Part shown: positions 34,802-44,201 of the stretch, one piece after another
How the letters are laid out: each line of letters begins with the position of its first letter
How positions within the stretch are numbered: the stretch's first letter is position 1
Assembly: GCA_963782985.1 (NCBI GenBank)
Contig: CAWALU010000005.1
Span: 1-64,000 of the forward strand
Origin: CAVSWT01 sp963782985
Lineage (GTDB): Bacteria > Bacteroidota > Ignavibacteria > Ignavibacteriales > Ignavibacteriaceae
Length of the DNA stretch: 64,000 nt
Reading direction: 5' to 3'
Position numbers and translations under genes: made by a program
The notes under the pieces: model-generated
Seen by the model: the letters and a program-made list of their open reading frames with translations, nothing else
Databases searched by the model: none
Told to the model about the DNA's origin: nothing

Positions 34802-35725
34802 TTATAAAATTCTCTGCCCCATGCTGGAAGCAATAATTTCGGAAGCAAAAATGGCGCTTTTATTTTTGTCGTCCAAAATAGGATTAACTTCCGTAACTTC
34901 TAACGACGACATGCAGCCGCATTCGGCAATAGCTTCCATAATTAGATGAGCTTCGCGGTAACTTAATCCGCCGGGAATTGGAGTGCCAACGCCTGGTACA
35001 ATTGAAGGATCAACGCTGTCCAAATCAAAACTTACGTGAATGTGATCGACATTTTCTTTGAACTGTTTCAGCGCCCGCGAGATAACCCTGTGAACTCCCA
35101 ATTTGTCAATGTCCGACATTGTATAAACGGGCAGCTTTAATTTTTTTATGCTCTCTCTTTCGAGTAAATCAATACTTCTAATTCCAATTAGCGCGCAGTT
35201 TTCAGGTCTTAGTTTTGGTTTGAAGCCGTAAAAGTTTACTAATTTTTCGTGTCCCAGCCCCAGCGCGGCAGCCAGTGGCATTCCGTGAATATTTCCGGAA
35301 GGAGAAGTTTCATCGGTATTCATATCGGGATGCGCGTCAATCCAAATTACGCCAAGTTCTAATTTATTTTTTTTGCAGTAAGAAGATATTCCGGCAATGG
35401 TTCCCAGCGCCATTGAATGATCGCCTCCGATGCATAGGGGAAATTGATTTTTGTCCAAAACCTTTTCAATTTTTGACGCTAACATTTTTGAAGTTCTTAA
35501 AATTTCATTTAAGTATTTCAGTTTTGGATTATGAATTTTTTGTTTCTCCATTATTTGAATATTAATATCTCCGCTGTCAATAACTTCATAACCAAGCCGT
35601 TCAAGTTTTTCCTGAATATTTGCAATACGCAAAGCGGAAGGACCCATATCCACGCCGCGTCTGTCGGCGCCCAAGTCCATAGGAAAGCCGATAATGTTTA
35701 CAGTTTTAGTCTGATTATTTTTCAT
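34802..35725 (-). CDS. rocF: Arginase
   Basis: About 307 residues from MKNNQTKTVNIIGFPMDLGA; the frame opens 42 bases earlier with residues that do not fit the family. It hydrolyses arginine to ornithine and urea. The dimanganese ligands lie in the three ureohydrolase signatures: GGDHSMALGTI, WIDAHPDMNTDETSPSGN with the following HG, and SFDLDSVDPSIVPGVGTPIP. All are intact, and the SPSGNIHG loop favours arginase over agmatinase. No signal peptide. It is divergent from the SpoIID operon. Confidence 0.93.
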   Translation of the reverse strand: MKNNQTKTVNIIGFPMDLGADRRGVDMGPSALRIANIQEKLERLGYEVIDSGDINIQIMEKQKIHNPKLKYLNEILRTSKMLASKIEKVLDKNQFPLCIGGDHSMALGTIAGISSYCKKNKLELGVIWIDAHPDMNTDETSPSGNIHGMPLAAALGLGHEKLVNFYGFKPKLRPENCALIGIRSIDLLERESIKKLKLPVYTMSDIDKLGVHRVISRALKQFKENVDHIHVSFDLDSVDPSIVPGVGTPIPGGLSYREAHLIMEAIAECGCMSSLEVTEVNPILDDKNKSAIFASEIIASSMGQRIL

Positions 35726-35914
35726 AAAAATTTTATTGGTGGATGATGAAATTATAGAATGATTCACTTCAACTTATTAAGTTTCGATATAATTTCCCAA
35801 TTTAATTCAGAAGCCTTTAGCGATACAATTTATTTGAGTTAATGCTTATATTTAGTCTCTAATTTTAAAACTAAAAATCTATTTAATAGAGTAAGAAAAC
35901 TCGCTACTTAAATT

Positions 35915-37261
35915 ATGAAAAAATACTCAACCGAGCCTCAAATAAATGTAGGCATTTTATCTGAAACGAAAATTAATTTTGAGCTTTACGGCGATTTTGA
36001 ATTCGACGGAAATAAATACAGCGGCATATTTTCAGTTCAATTGGTAAATAATAAAATCATTTGCAAAAGCGGTAAAGAAAAAATTGCGGAAGCGGATGAA
36101 ATATTTTTTAAAACTAAAGATCCGCAAGGCGATTCATTTTTAATTAAAGATGTTACAATCGGCGTTAAGTTTCATTGGGAAAGAAAAGAGAAGCAAAGAT
36201 TTCTCGGATCATTAAAAATAATAATTGAAGATGGAAAGCTGACCGCAATAAACGTTGTTCCCATTGAAGCCTATTTAATAAGCGTGATATCCTCGGAGAT
36301 GAGCGCCAGAAGTTCGCTTCAATTATTAAAAGCTCACGCTATTGTTTCGCGAAGCTGGCTGCTTGCTCAAATTGAAAAATCCAAAACTATAAAAAAACAA
36401 AGCGGCGGCTATAATACTGTTCATGAAAATGAGAATGAACTTATAAAATGGTACGACCGCGAAGACCATAAAAACTTTGACGTGTGCGCCGATGATCACT
36501 GCCAGCGTTATCAGGGAGTTACAAAAGTCTATACTGAAATTGCGCGTCAAGCTGTTAGAGAGACCAAAGGAATTGTTGTTTCGTATGATAATAAAATTTG
36601 CGATGCGAGATATTCAAAATCTTGCGGCGGCGTAACTGAATCATTTGAGAATGTTTGGGAGCCTGTTAAATATATATATCTTTCTTCTATTGTTGATTAT
36701 AAATATGAGCCTGATAATTTTAATTTAGATTTTTCAAATGAATCGAATGCAAAAAAATGGATTGTTGGAAACCCTTCCGCATTTTGTAATACGAAGGATA
36801 AAAAAATCTTATCTCAAATACTTTTAGACTTCGATCAGGAAACGACAGATTTTTACCGCTGGAAAATTGAATACACCCAAGATGAAATTTCTAATCTTTT
36901 AATAGAAAAAAGTGGAATTGATTTTGGAGACATATTGGATTTAATTCCTATTGAAAGAGGATCTTCATCCCGATTAATAAAATTAAAAATTGTAGGTTCT
37001 AAAAAAACATTAATAATCGGAAAAGAACTTGAGATAAGAAGAATACTTTCCAAATCCCATTTGTACAGTTCAGCTTTTGTGGTAAAAAAAGTTTTAGGAG
37101 AAAATAAAACTCCAATAAAATTTATTCTTTCAGGGGCTGGCTGGGGACACGGAGTTGGGCTTTGCCAAATAGGCGCCGCGGTTATGGCTTCGCAGGGTTA
37201 TAATTTTGATGAGATTCTTCTGCATTATTTTTCTAATGCGCGGTTGTCAAAACTTTATTAA
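35915..37261 (+). CDS. SpoIID/LytB domain protein
   Basis: The protein has 448 residues. SpoIID/LytB enzymes act on denuded or amidated peptidoglycan glycan strands, or enhance amidases. The catalytic region shows VVPIEAYLISVISSEMSARS and LLKAHAIVSRSWLLAQIEK, then RYSKSCGGVTESFENVW, and ends with GAGWGHGVGLCQIGAAVMAS. No clear signal peptide is visible, unlike most relatives, so location is uncertain. A GT4 gene starts 16 bp later, forming the head of a probable operon that reaches DUF4922. Confidence 0.92.
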   Translation: MKKYSTEPQINVGILSETKINFELYGDFEFDGNKYSGIFSVQLVNNKIICKSGKEKIAEADEIFFKTKDPQGDSFLIKDVTIGVKFHWERKEKQRFLGSLKIIIEDGKLTAINVVPIEAYLISVISSEMSARSSLQLLKAHAIVSRSWLLAQIEKSKTIKKQSGGYNTVHENENELIKWYDREDHKNFDVCADDHCQRYQGVTKVYTEIARQAVRETKGIVVSYDNKICDARYSKSCGGVTESFENVWEPVKYIYLSSIVDYKYEPDNFNLDFSNESNAKKWIVGNPSAFCNTKDKKILSQILLDFDQETTDFYRWKIEYTQDEISNLLIEKSGIDFGDILDLIPIERGSSSRLIKLKIVGSKKTLIIGKELEIRRILSKSHLYSSAFVVKKVLGENKTPIKFILSGAGWGHGVGLCQIGAAVMASQGYNFDEILLHYFSNARLSKLY

Positions 37262-37277
37262 ATATTTAAATCGCCAA

Positions 37278-38402
37278 ATGAAAATTCTGGTTTCGTGTTT
37301 GTCTAAAAGTTGGGGGGGAATGGAAATGGTTACCCTCATTTTTGTGAAAAAACTTTTGGAAAGAAATATTAATGTTGAGCTTTTGTGTATTAAGGAATCT
37401 AGGCTGCACATCGAAGCAAACTCTTTGGGAATAATAATAAATCCAATTAAAGCCAGCGGCTATTTCCATCCAAATTCTATTTTAAAAATTTCCGCATTAA
37501 TTAGAAAAAAGAAATACGATTTAATTCATTCACACGCTTCAAAAGATTTATGGCTGATTGTGCCGGCGCTAAATATTTTGCGCAGCCGAATTCCCCTTTT
37601 GCTTACAAAACATGTTGGTTCATTTATAATTAAAAAAGATAAGCTGCATAAATATATTTACAATCGATTAACTTTTGCTTTGGCAATTAGTAAAGTGATT
37701 GCGAAAAATTTATTGGAGACCTGCCCATTGCCAGAGGAGAAAATCTTAATTCATCATAACGGAGTAGATTTAAAAAAGTTCGATCAGTCTATAATTGATC
37801 CCAACAAAGCGCGGGATGAATTTAAATTTACTAAAGATGACTTAGTTATAGGAATGATCGCGAGATTCAGCCCCGGTAAAGGGCATGAAGAATTTTTGTT
37901 TGCGGCAAATGAGCTGAACAAAAAATTTAATAATTTAAAATTTTTAATTGTGGGAGAAGCCAGCCGCGGCGAAAATGATTATGCGGAATCGATAAAAAAA
38001 AGCGCTGAAAAGTATAATTTAAAAAATTTAATATTTACCGGATATATATCCGATGTAGCCGGCATACTTTCCGCAATGGATATTTTTGTTTTTCCGTCGC
38101 ACTCTGAAGCATTCGGAATCGCGCTTATTGAAGCGATGGCAATGAGCGTTCCGTCTGTCTGCTCAAATTCTGATGGGATTTTGGACATAGCAGTTGATGG
38201 AGAAACGTCTTATCTTTTTGAAAGTAAAAATGGAATTGATTTAACTGAAAAATTATCCAAGTTAATTAATTCAAAAGAAACCAGAAATAAATTTTCTTTA
38301 GCGTCGCGGCAAAGAGTTGAAAAGTTTTTCGATTTGGAAATTATTATGGATCAATTAACTGAAATTTATAATCGTTCAATAAAATCAATATCAACTAACT
38401 AA
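37278..38402 (+). CDS. Glycosyltransferase family 4
   Basis: About 374 residues from MKILVSCLS at 37278; the ORF opens earlier inside the SpoIID gene, which I reject. GT-B fold: N-terminal SWGGMEMVTLIFVKKL and DLIHSHASKDLWLIVPAL, C-terminal nucleotide-sugar domain with IARFSPGKGHEEFLFAANEL, GYISDVAGILSAMDIFVFPS and the ExxxxxxxE motif in EAFGIALIEAMAM. Such enzymes use NDP-sugar donors with retention of configuration. Donor and acceptor are unknown. It lies between SpoIID and a lipoprotein gene on the same strand. Confidence 0.93.
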   Translation: MKILVSCLSKSWGGMEMVTLIFVKKLLERNINVELLCIKESRLHIEANSLGIIINPIKASGYFHPNSILKISALIRKKKYDLIHSHASKDLWLIVPALNILRSRIPLLLTKHVGSFIIKKDKLHKYIYNRLTFALAISKVIAKNLLETCPLPEEKILIHHNGVDLKKFDQSIIDPNKARDEFKFTKDDLVIGMIARFSPGKGHEEFLFAANELNKKFNNLKFLIVGEASRGENDYAESIKKSAEKYNLKNLIFTGYISDVAGILSAMDIFVFPSHSEAFGIALIEAMAMSVPSVCSNSDGILDIAVDGETSYLFESKNGIDLTEKLSKLINSKETRNKFSLASRQRVEKFFDLEIIMDQLTEIYNRSIKSISTN

Positions 38403-38441
38403 TTACTAACTATTTACTAACTAATTATAAGAGGAGAAGTC

Positions 38442-38885
38442 ATGTTAAATTTGTACAGGTTCGGCAATAAAATTTTGCTGTTAATATCAGCGGGATTAAT
38501 TTTAATGAGTTGTAGTTCTACAAAAGAAATTACAACCAGTTCGTTCACGCAATCTGAATGCAGAAACGAAAAAACAATTAATAATTCAAATGAGTTCGTT
38601 TCTGAAACTGCGGAAAATTTAAATGTTTTTCAGAGCGGCGATTTAGTTACCGCGGCGGTGGATATTGAAACTTACTGCAACGCTCAATTATCATTTGACG
38701 TAACTAAAAAAGATAATGAGCTTTGGTTAAAATTAAATAACAGCAGCGGCGTAAAAGATTCTTGCGTCTGTATAAAAAATGTCGCAATTGCGTTGCAGAA
38801 TGTTGAACCGATGGATTACAAAATTTTTGTAACCAATCGGTCGGGCAATCAGCTTTTAACGCAAACAACATTCACTGTTAAATAA
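38442..38885 (+). CDS. Small lipoprotein
   Basis: The protein has 147 residues. The signal peptide ends in a lipobox (ISAGLILMSCSSTKE), so it is lipid-anchored. The mature part is beta-rich with a pair of cysteines (CNAQ, then DSCVCIK) and no family I recognise. A GAGGAG ribosome site precedes the ATG. It lies in the SpoIID-GT cluster and is followed by a terminator, so the cluster may be two transcription units. Confidence 0.75.
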   Translation: MLNLYRFGNKILLLISAGLILMSCSSTKEITTSSFTQSECRNEKTINNSNEFVSETAENLNVFQSGDLVTAAVDIETYCNAQLSFDVTKKDNELWLKLNNSSGVKDSCVCIKNVAIALQNVEPMDYKIFVTNRSGNQLLTQTTFTVK

Positions 38886-38904
38886 AAATTTCATATTTAA
38901 AATA

Positions 38905-38950
38905 GCCTGTCTTCAAATTTAGTTTTGCAAGGCGGGCATTTTTTTTTGAA
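38905..38950 (+). terminator. Rho-independent terminator after the lipoprotein gene
   Basis: GCCTGTCTT (38905-38913) pairs with AAGGCGGGC (38929-38937), including two G-T pairs, and is followed by a run of T residues (38939-38947). Placed 20 bp after the lipoprotein stop. Confidence 0.75.
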
Positions 38951-38994
38951 TTTTATAATTTCGCTCAAATCTTGTTTTAAACTTACTCCAAAGA

Positions 38995-39065
38995 TTAATC
39001 CTAATTCCGTAGAGTTCGAGCAAGATTAGGATTAAGATTAAAAGCAAAAGCAAGATTAGAATTAA
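38995..39065. repeat. Inverted and direct repeats before the GT2 gene
   Basis: TTAATCCTAAT (38995-39005) is the exact reverse complement of ATTAGGATTAA (39025-39035). Downstream, variants of CAAGATTAG recur near 39021 and 39051, separated by AAGATTAAAAGCAAAAG. The stretch is purine-rich on the plus strand up to 39065. It could fold as an RNA leader of the GT2 gene; nothing identifies a ligand or protein. Confidence 0.45.
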
Positions 39066-39097
39066 TTAAATTTCTAATACAAATCAGGAAAGAATAA

Positions 39098-40561
39098 ATG
39101 GTAAGCGTATTTCTACCTTTCAACAACAAAGGTCAAACAAAACAATCAATTAAAAACTTGCAATCAAGCAAAGCTGTAAATGAAATTTTTCTGCTTTCTC
39201 AAAATAGCTCTGAAGAAATTTTTGAAAATTGTAAAGTCCTAAATATTGATTCTCTTTTTTCATCAAACACTATTAAACTTATTGAACAAAAAAGTAAAAA
39301 CGATTTCATTTTGTTCATCACCCAACATACGCTAATACAGTTTAATCAGTTTACCGTTGAAAGATTTTTGGATGTTGCAGAAATGACGTCCGCCGGAATG
39401 GTTTACTCGGATTATATTGAGTTAAAAAATAATACAAAGAGCGCTCATCCTGTTATTGATTACCAAATCGGAAGCGTGCGCGATGATTTTAATTTTGGTC
39501 CGGTTTTATTTATTAGAAAATCTGCCGTCGCTAAATCATTTAAAGAAGATCAAACAAATTATAAACATGCTGCGCTTTATAATTTAAGATTGAGCATCTC
39601 TCAAAGTTTTCCAATTGTGCGCTTACCTGAATATCTATATTCTATTATTGAATTGGATGATAGAAAATCTGGCGAGAAATTATTTGATTATGTAGATCCG
39701 AAGAATAGGGAAGTTCAAGTTGAAATGGAAAAAGCCGCCACGCAGCATTTAAAGAATATTGGCGCATATCTTCAACCAAATTCAAATCCTATAAATGAAA
39801 ATGAAGAAGAATTTCCGTTTGAAGCCTCGGTAATTATTCCAGTTAAAAATAGAGTAAAAACTATAAAGGATGCAGTTGATTCAGTGTTGAATCAAAAAAC
39901 AAATTTCACGTTTAATATTATTGTAGTTGATAATCATTCCGATGACGGCACCACGGAAATATTAAAATCACTTTCAGAGCAAAATAAAAATGTAATTCAT
40001 TTAATTCCTGATAGTGAAAATTTAGGAATCGGCGGATGCTGGAATGAAGCGGTTCAAAGCGCGCACTGCGGAAAGTATGCATGCCAGCTTGATAGCGACG
40101 ATGTTTATCAAAATGAAAACACGCTGCAAAAAATTGTGGATGTTTTTAAAAAAGATAAATGCGCAATGGTCATCGGTTCATACACGCTTACAGATTTTAA
40201 AATGAATACCATCCCTCCCGGCTTAATCGATCATAAAGAATGGACGGCGGACAACGGCAGAAATAATGCTTTAAGAATTAATGGATTAGGAGCGCCGCGC
40301 TCTTTTTATACGCCGGTTTTAAGAAAAATAAAAATCCCCAATGTTAGCTACGGTGAAGATTACGCTGTTGGCTTAGCAGTTTCGCGCAATTATCAAATTG
40401 GAAGAATTTATGAATCAATTTATATGTGCAGAAGATGGGATGATAATTCCGATGCGGCGCTTTCCATTGAAAAACAAAATCATAATAATTATTACAAAGA
40501 CAAAATTAGAAGCTTTGAAATTTTAGCCCGCCAAAAATTAAACGCTAAAAATGAAGTTTAA
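39098..40561 (+). CDS. Two-domain glycosyltransferase, GT2 catalytic domain at the C-terminus
   Basis: The protein has 487 residues. The C-terminal domain (about 245-460) is a GT-A fold GT2: SVIIPVKNRVKTIKDAVDSV, NIIVVDNHSDDGTTEIL, and the metal-binding DxD as QLDSDDVYQNE. The N-terminal 240 residues start like a second GT-A domain (VSVFLPFNNKGQTKQSIKNL) but lack a clear DxD, so it is probably degenerate. A tandem of this kind suggests a processive or scaffold role. It precedes DUF4922 by 41 bp. Donor and acceptor are unknown. Confidence 0.9.
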   Translation: MVSVFLPFNNKGQTKQSIKNLQSSKAVNEIFLLSQNSSEEIFENCKVLNIDSLFSSNTIKLIEQKSKNDFILFITQHTLIQFNQFTVERFLDVAEMTSAGMVYSDYIELKNNTKSAHPVIDYQIGSVRDDFNFGPVLFIRKSAVAKSFKEDQTNYKHAALYNLRLSISQSFPIVRLPEYLYSIIELDDRKSGEKLFDYVDPKNREVQVEMEKAATQHLKNIGAYLQPNSNPINENEEEFPFEASVIIPVKNRVKTIKDAVDSVLNQKTNFTFNIIVVDNHSDDGTTEILKSLSEQNKNVIHLIPDSENLGIGGCWNEAVQSAHCGKYACQLDSDDVYQNENTLQKIVDVFKKDKCAMVIGSYTLTDFKMNTIPPGLIDHKEWTADNGRNNALRINGLGAPRSFYTPVLRKIKIPNVSYGEDYAVGLAVSRNYQIGRIYESIYMCRRWDDNSDAALSIEKQNHNNYYKDKIRSFEILARQKLNAKNEV

Positions 40562-40602
40562 ACTTTTCTTTTAAAGATTCTGAAATAGATGAGTGAAAAT
40601 AG

Positions 40603-41598
40603 ATGATAGAAAATATTTTAATTGATAATAGTGAAATCTCGGCTTATCTAAATGAAAATGATTTTTCCGATGCAGCAAAAACTTTATTGAACCTTCAATT
40701 AAAAAATTGGAATCTTGCCGCCAATGGTTTTGATTCATTAAAATCTGTGCAGACAAAAGTTTTTGATTTTGATGAATATAAAATTAAAGTTCAATTTAAC
40801 CCGGGAAGAATGGTTTCAAGTTCCGCAAAAGTTGACGAGAAATCTATCAAAGAACGGGAATGTTTTTTATGTTTAGATAAGCTGCCGGCGGAGCAAAAAG
40901 GAATTTTAATAAATGGAAATTATTTAATTCTTGTAAACCCATTTCCAATTTTCCCTGAACATTTTACAATTCCAAATATTCATCACGTTCCGCAAAGAAT
41001 TAAAAATTCATTTTCGGATTTATTGGAAATAACAAAAAGCCTTTCAAAATATTATACTGTTTTTTATAACGGTCCCAAATGCGGCGCCTCCGCTCCCGAT
41101 CATTTACATTTTCAAGCGGGGACAAAAATTTTTATGCCTATCAACTCAGAATTTCAAATCATCAAAAATAAATTTGGGCTTCAGATTTACAATGAAAATG
41201 ATTTAACTATAACGGCAGTGGAAGATGGTTTGAGAAGATTTATTTCATTTGAAAGTTCAAATAAATCTTTAATCGAGAGGCATTTCACAAAATTTTATAA
41301 TGAATATAAAAGCATTTCCTCTTCCGATGACGAGCCGATGATGAATATTATTTGCGACTATTCTGAAAACGAGGGCTGGCGGGTTATAGTTTTTTTAAGG
41401 GAAAAACATCGTTCCTCACATTTTTTTGCCGAGGGGAACGATAGAATTTTAATTAGTCCGGCAAGCGTAGATTTAGCCGGAGTTTTAATCACGCCCCGCG
41501 AAAAGGATTTTGGCAAAATTTCAAAAAAAATGATTTCAGAAATATTTGAAGAAATTACTTTTTCCAAAGAAAACTTTATACAAATTAAAAATTTTTAA
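40603..41598 (+). CDS. DUF4922 protein, histidine-triad phosphorylase-like
   Basis: The protein has 331 residues. The fold belongs with GalT/Ap4A-phosphorylase-type HIT proteins: NPGRMVSSSAKV, the cysteine pair CFLC (87-90), VNPFPIFPEHFTIPN and the triad His-x-His-x-Gln at H167, H169, Q171 in APDHLHFQAGTK. Such enzymes transfer nucleotidyl groups or split NDP-sugars with phosphate, so DUF4922 may recycle or make an activated sugar for the linked glycosyltransferases. This is inference: the substrate is unknown. It ends the SpoIID-GT cluster. Confidence 0.85.
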   Translation: MIENILIDNSEISAYLNENDFSDAAKTLLNLQLKNWNLAANGFDSLKSVQTKVFDFDEYKIKVQFNPGRMVSSSAKVDEKSIKERECFLCLDKLPAEQKGILINGNYLILVNPFPIFPEHFTIPNIHHVPQRIKNSFSDLLEITKSLSKYYTVFYNGPKCGASAPDHLHFQAGTKIFMPINSEFQIIKNKFGLQIYNENDLTITAVEDGLRRFISFESSNKSLIERHFTKFYNEYKSISSSDDEPMMNIICDYSENEGWRVIVFLREKHRSSHFFAEGNDRILISPASVDLAGVLITPREKDFGKISKKMISEIFEEITFSKENFIQIKNF

Positions 41599-41857
41599 TA
41601 ACCGAAGACAACGTTTTATCAGCTAAAAACCAACCTTTAATGTTACTGTATAAAAATTTTATACATAAATAAAATTTTTAGAATGCGTCTCAAAATTTGA
41701 CACAGTTTCCTTCAGCACACTCCCCAATTAAAATAAAAACATTGTGATTTTCGCAATTTTGATTGTTGTGCCATTCAATTATTCTTGGACTAATATTTGG
41801 ATATATGCTACACTGCTAAATTAATAAAACTATTTTCTAAGTAACTATGAGAGCGAT

Positions 41858-44110
41858 ATGAACATTGTTAAAAAGCCCTGCCGACTAAATAGATCATTTT
41901 TCCTTTTGCCCTTTTTTCTTATGACTTTGATTCTTTCCATTACTCTTTCAGCGCAAAATCAATCTTCACAAAATCAAACAAAAAAACTTATAGTATCTGA
42001 TGTTGACGGCAATAGTTTTGTCGCCGGAAATTTTAGTTCTGCGACGTTAAGATTTGGGAAAATAGTTTTGCTAAATAAAGGCGGCAAAGATGTTTTTATT
42101 GCTAAATATGATTCCCATAGTAAAATTATGTGGGCAAAAAATATTGGCGGCGAAGCTGATGAAACTTTAGAATCTTTAACTTTAAATTCCGCCGGCAATT
42201 GTGAAGTATCTATTTCATCATTTAGCAAAAATATAAATGCCGCGGGAAATTTATTAAAAGCTGACAAAAGAGGAATTAATTTAAAAGCGAACTTCAATAG
42301 CAGTGGAATGATATCCCATTCGATTGTAAAAGTTGATGAGAGTATTTCAAGCAATTTTCAAACTGCCAAAGCTAATTCCGGTTCTTCAATTAAAATTAAA
42401 TCACCTAACTCTGGCGCCAGCTTAAAAGTGGGAACTAAGCTTGATATTAAATGGACCGCTCAAAATATTGAATATATATTAATTGAATTATCATTGGATA
42501 ATGGTTCCACCTGGCAAAAAGTTACAAGCAATTCAAATGATTTTTTATATAGCTGGGTAGTGCCGGAAACTAATTCAAGCGAATGTCTTTTAAGAATTAG
42601 TGATTACGATAATCCCGAGGTGGCTGATACAAGCGGACTTTTTTCTATCTATGGAATACTTCAGTGGAAAATGCAGCAGACAAATTATAATTCGGTTTTG
42701 CAGGATATTTATGTGGCAAATCCTTCCACCACATGGGCTGCCGGTTATGATGGCTTAATTGAAACTACAAATGACGGCGAATCATGGTCAAGCAAATTAA
42801 ACGGTTATTGCTTGTTTGATGTTTTCTTTTTGGATGAAAAGGGCTGGGCCGTAGGGTTGAATGGAAATATATTTTTGACAACTAATTCCGGTAAAAATTG
42901 GGTTGAACAGTCCAGCGGATTTGATTTCCGTTTTGAGAAAATATTTTTTGCGGATGAAAATAATGGTTATATAATTGGCTCAGGTTTTTTACTTAAAACT
43001 ATCGACGGCGGACAAACATGGGCTTTGCAGCAGCCAACTGAACACGTAATTGAAAATATGTATTTTATAAATAAAGATACCGGCTGGATTTCAGGCGGCG
43101 AAGGAGTGATTCTTAAAACAACCGACGGCGGAGCTACCTGGAATTATCAGCAATTAAACGGTACAAATTATGGGACGCTCAGCTCGCTTTATTTTATTGA
43201 TGAAAATACCGGCTGGGCTTGCGGCAGCGGTTTTGATATTGGCGGCGGAGTGATTTTAAAAACTACCGACGGCGGTGAAAATTGGAAATTGCAGCACAGC
43301 GGATATAATACTTTTGTTTATTCAGTTTGCTTTACAAATTCCAACTCAGGCTGGGCGGTGGGCGATGAAGGAATTATGTTTAGCACCGTTGACGGCGGAG
43401 CCAATTGGATTGAAGAAGGGAGCGGGACATTGTCTGATTTATATGCTGTCTCTCTGCAGCCTTCATCCGGCGGTTGGGTAATTGGAAATGACGGCGTTGC
43501 GCTTCGATATATTTATGAATCGCTTGTTCCCGTAGAATTAACAAATTTTTCCGTCAGCTTAACAAGCAATAAAATTAATTTAAACTGGTCCACTGCAACT
43601 GAAACCAATAATCAGGGTTTTGAAATTGAAAGAAAGACTGGCGCTAATTGGCAAAAAATTGGTTTTGTTGACGGCAAAGGAACTACAACAAATTTATCAA
43701 ATTATAATTTTACAGATGATTTGGAATCAATCTCTAAGGCGGCAGAAGTTTATTATAGACTAAAACAAGTAGATTTAGATGGAACTTTCTCATATTCCAA
43801 AGTAGTGAATGTAAAACTTAATTCTTTAGTAAATGATTATAACTTAGAACAGAATTTTCCAAATCCATTTAATCCAACCACAAAAATAAAATATACGATT
43901 CCAGGCGTAGTTACAAAGCATGCCTTGTCCGTACAAATAAAAGTTTATGATATTTTGGGAAACGAAGTTGCAACACTCGTAAACGAGATACAGCCTGCCG
44001 GAAATTACGAAGTAAGTTTTAATGCCGCCAACCTTGCCAGCGGAACATATATTTATTCATTAAAGACGGGAAACTTTTCTCAAGTTAAAAAGATGATCCT
44101 CCTTCGTTAA
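41858..44110 (+). CDS. YCF48/BNR-repeat protein exported by type IX secretion
   Basis: The protein has 750 residues. A signal peptide (ending SITLSAQ) is followed by an SBBP-like strand region (about 35-110), an Ig-like domain (about 165-265, KIKSPNSGASLKVGTKLDIK), and a propeller of YCF48-type repeats (about 270-560), such as TDGGATWNYQQ and TDGGENWKLQ. The C-terminus is a type A T9SS sorting domain (LEQNFPNPFNPTTKIKY, ending MILLR). In cyanobacteria YCF48 assists photosystem II, but here the repeats probably form a surface propeller of unknown partner. A palindromic repeat is embedded in the sorting domain (43907-43934). Confidence 0.9.
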   Translation: MNIVKKPCRLNRSFFLLPFFLMTLILSITLSAQNQSSQNQTKKLIVSDVDGNSFVAGNFSSATLRFGKIVLLNKGGKDVFIAKYDSHSKIMWAKNIGGEADETLESLTLNSAGNCEVSISSFSKNINAAGNLLKADKRGINLKANFNSSGMISHSIVKVDESISSNFQTAKANSGSSIKIKSPNSGASLKVGTKLDIKWTAQNIEYILIELSLDNGSTWQKVTSNSNDFLYSWVVPETNSSECLLRISDYDNPEVADTSGLFSIYGILQWKMQQTNYNSVLQDIYVANPSTTWAAGYDGLIETTNDGESWSSKLNGYCLFDVFFLDEKGWAVGLNGNIFLTTNSGKNWVEQSSGFDFRFEKIFFADENNGYIIGSGFLLKTIDGGQTWALQQPTEHVIENMYFINKDTGWISGGEGVILKTTDGGATWNYQQLNGTNYGTLSSLYFIDENTGWACGSGFDIGGGVILKTTDGGENWKLQHSGYNTFVYSVCFTNSNSGWAVGDEGIMFSTVDGGANWIEEGSGTLSDLYAVSLQPSSGGWVIGNDGVALRYIYESLVPVELTNFSVSLTSNKINLNWSTATETNNQGFEIERKTGANWQKIGFVDGKGTTTNLSNYNFTDDLESISKAAEVYYRLKQVDLDGTFSYSKVVNVKLNSLVNDYNLEQNFPNPFNPTTKIKYTIPGVVTKHALSVQIKVYDILGNEVATLVNEIQPAGNYEVSFNAANLASGTYIYSLKTGNFSQVKKMILLR
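43907..43934. repeat. Degenerate palindrome inside the YCF48-protein sorting domain
   Basis: GTAGTTACAAAGCA (43907-43920) and TGCCTTGTCCGTAC (43921-43934) are complementary at 10 of 14 positions. They encode the segment VVTKHALSV between KIKYTIPG and QIKVYDILGNE. The shorter DUF4331 domain lacks such a segment here, which suggests an in-frame insertion of a repeat different from the one in the GH5 gene. Confidence 0.5.
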
Positions 44111-44201
44111 AGCTTTGGTGGACAGACATTGCCGAAATAAATTTTTTTGAGGAGGGATCAATAGTTGAACTCTCCTCTTATAATTTCTCAATTGAATAAA
44201 C

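Noticed and set aside
35531..35746. 71-residue ORF antisense to arginase
   Set aside because: Shadow of the arginase gene, with no ribosome site or family features.
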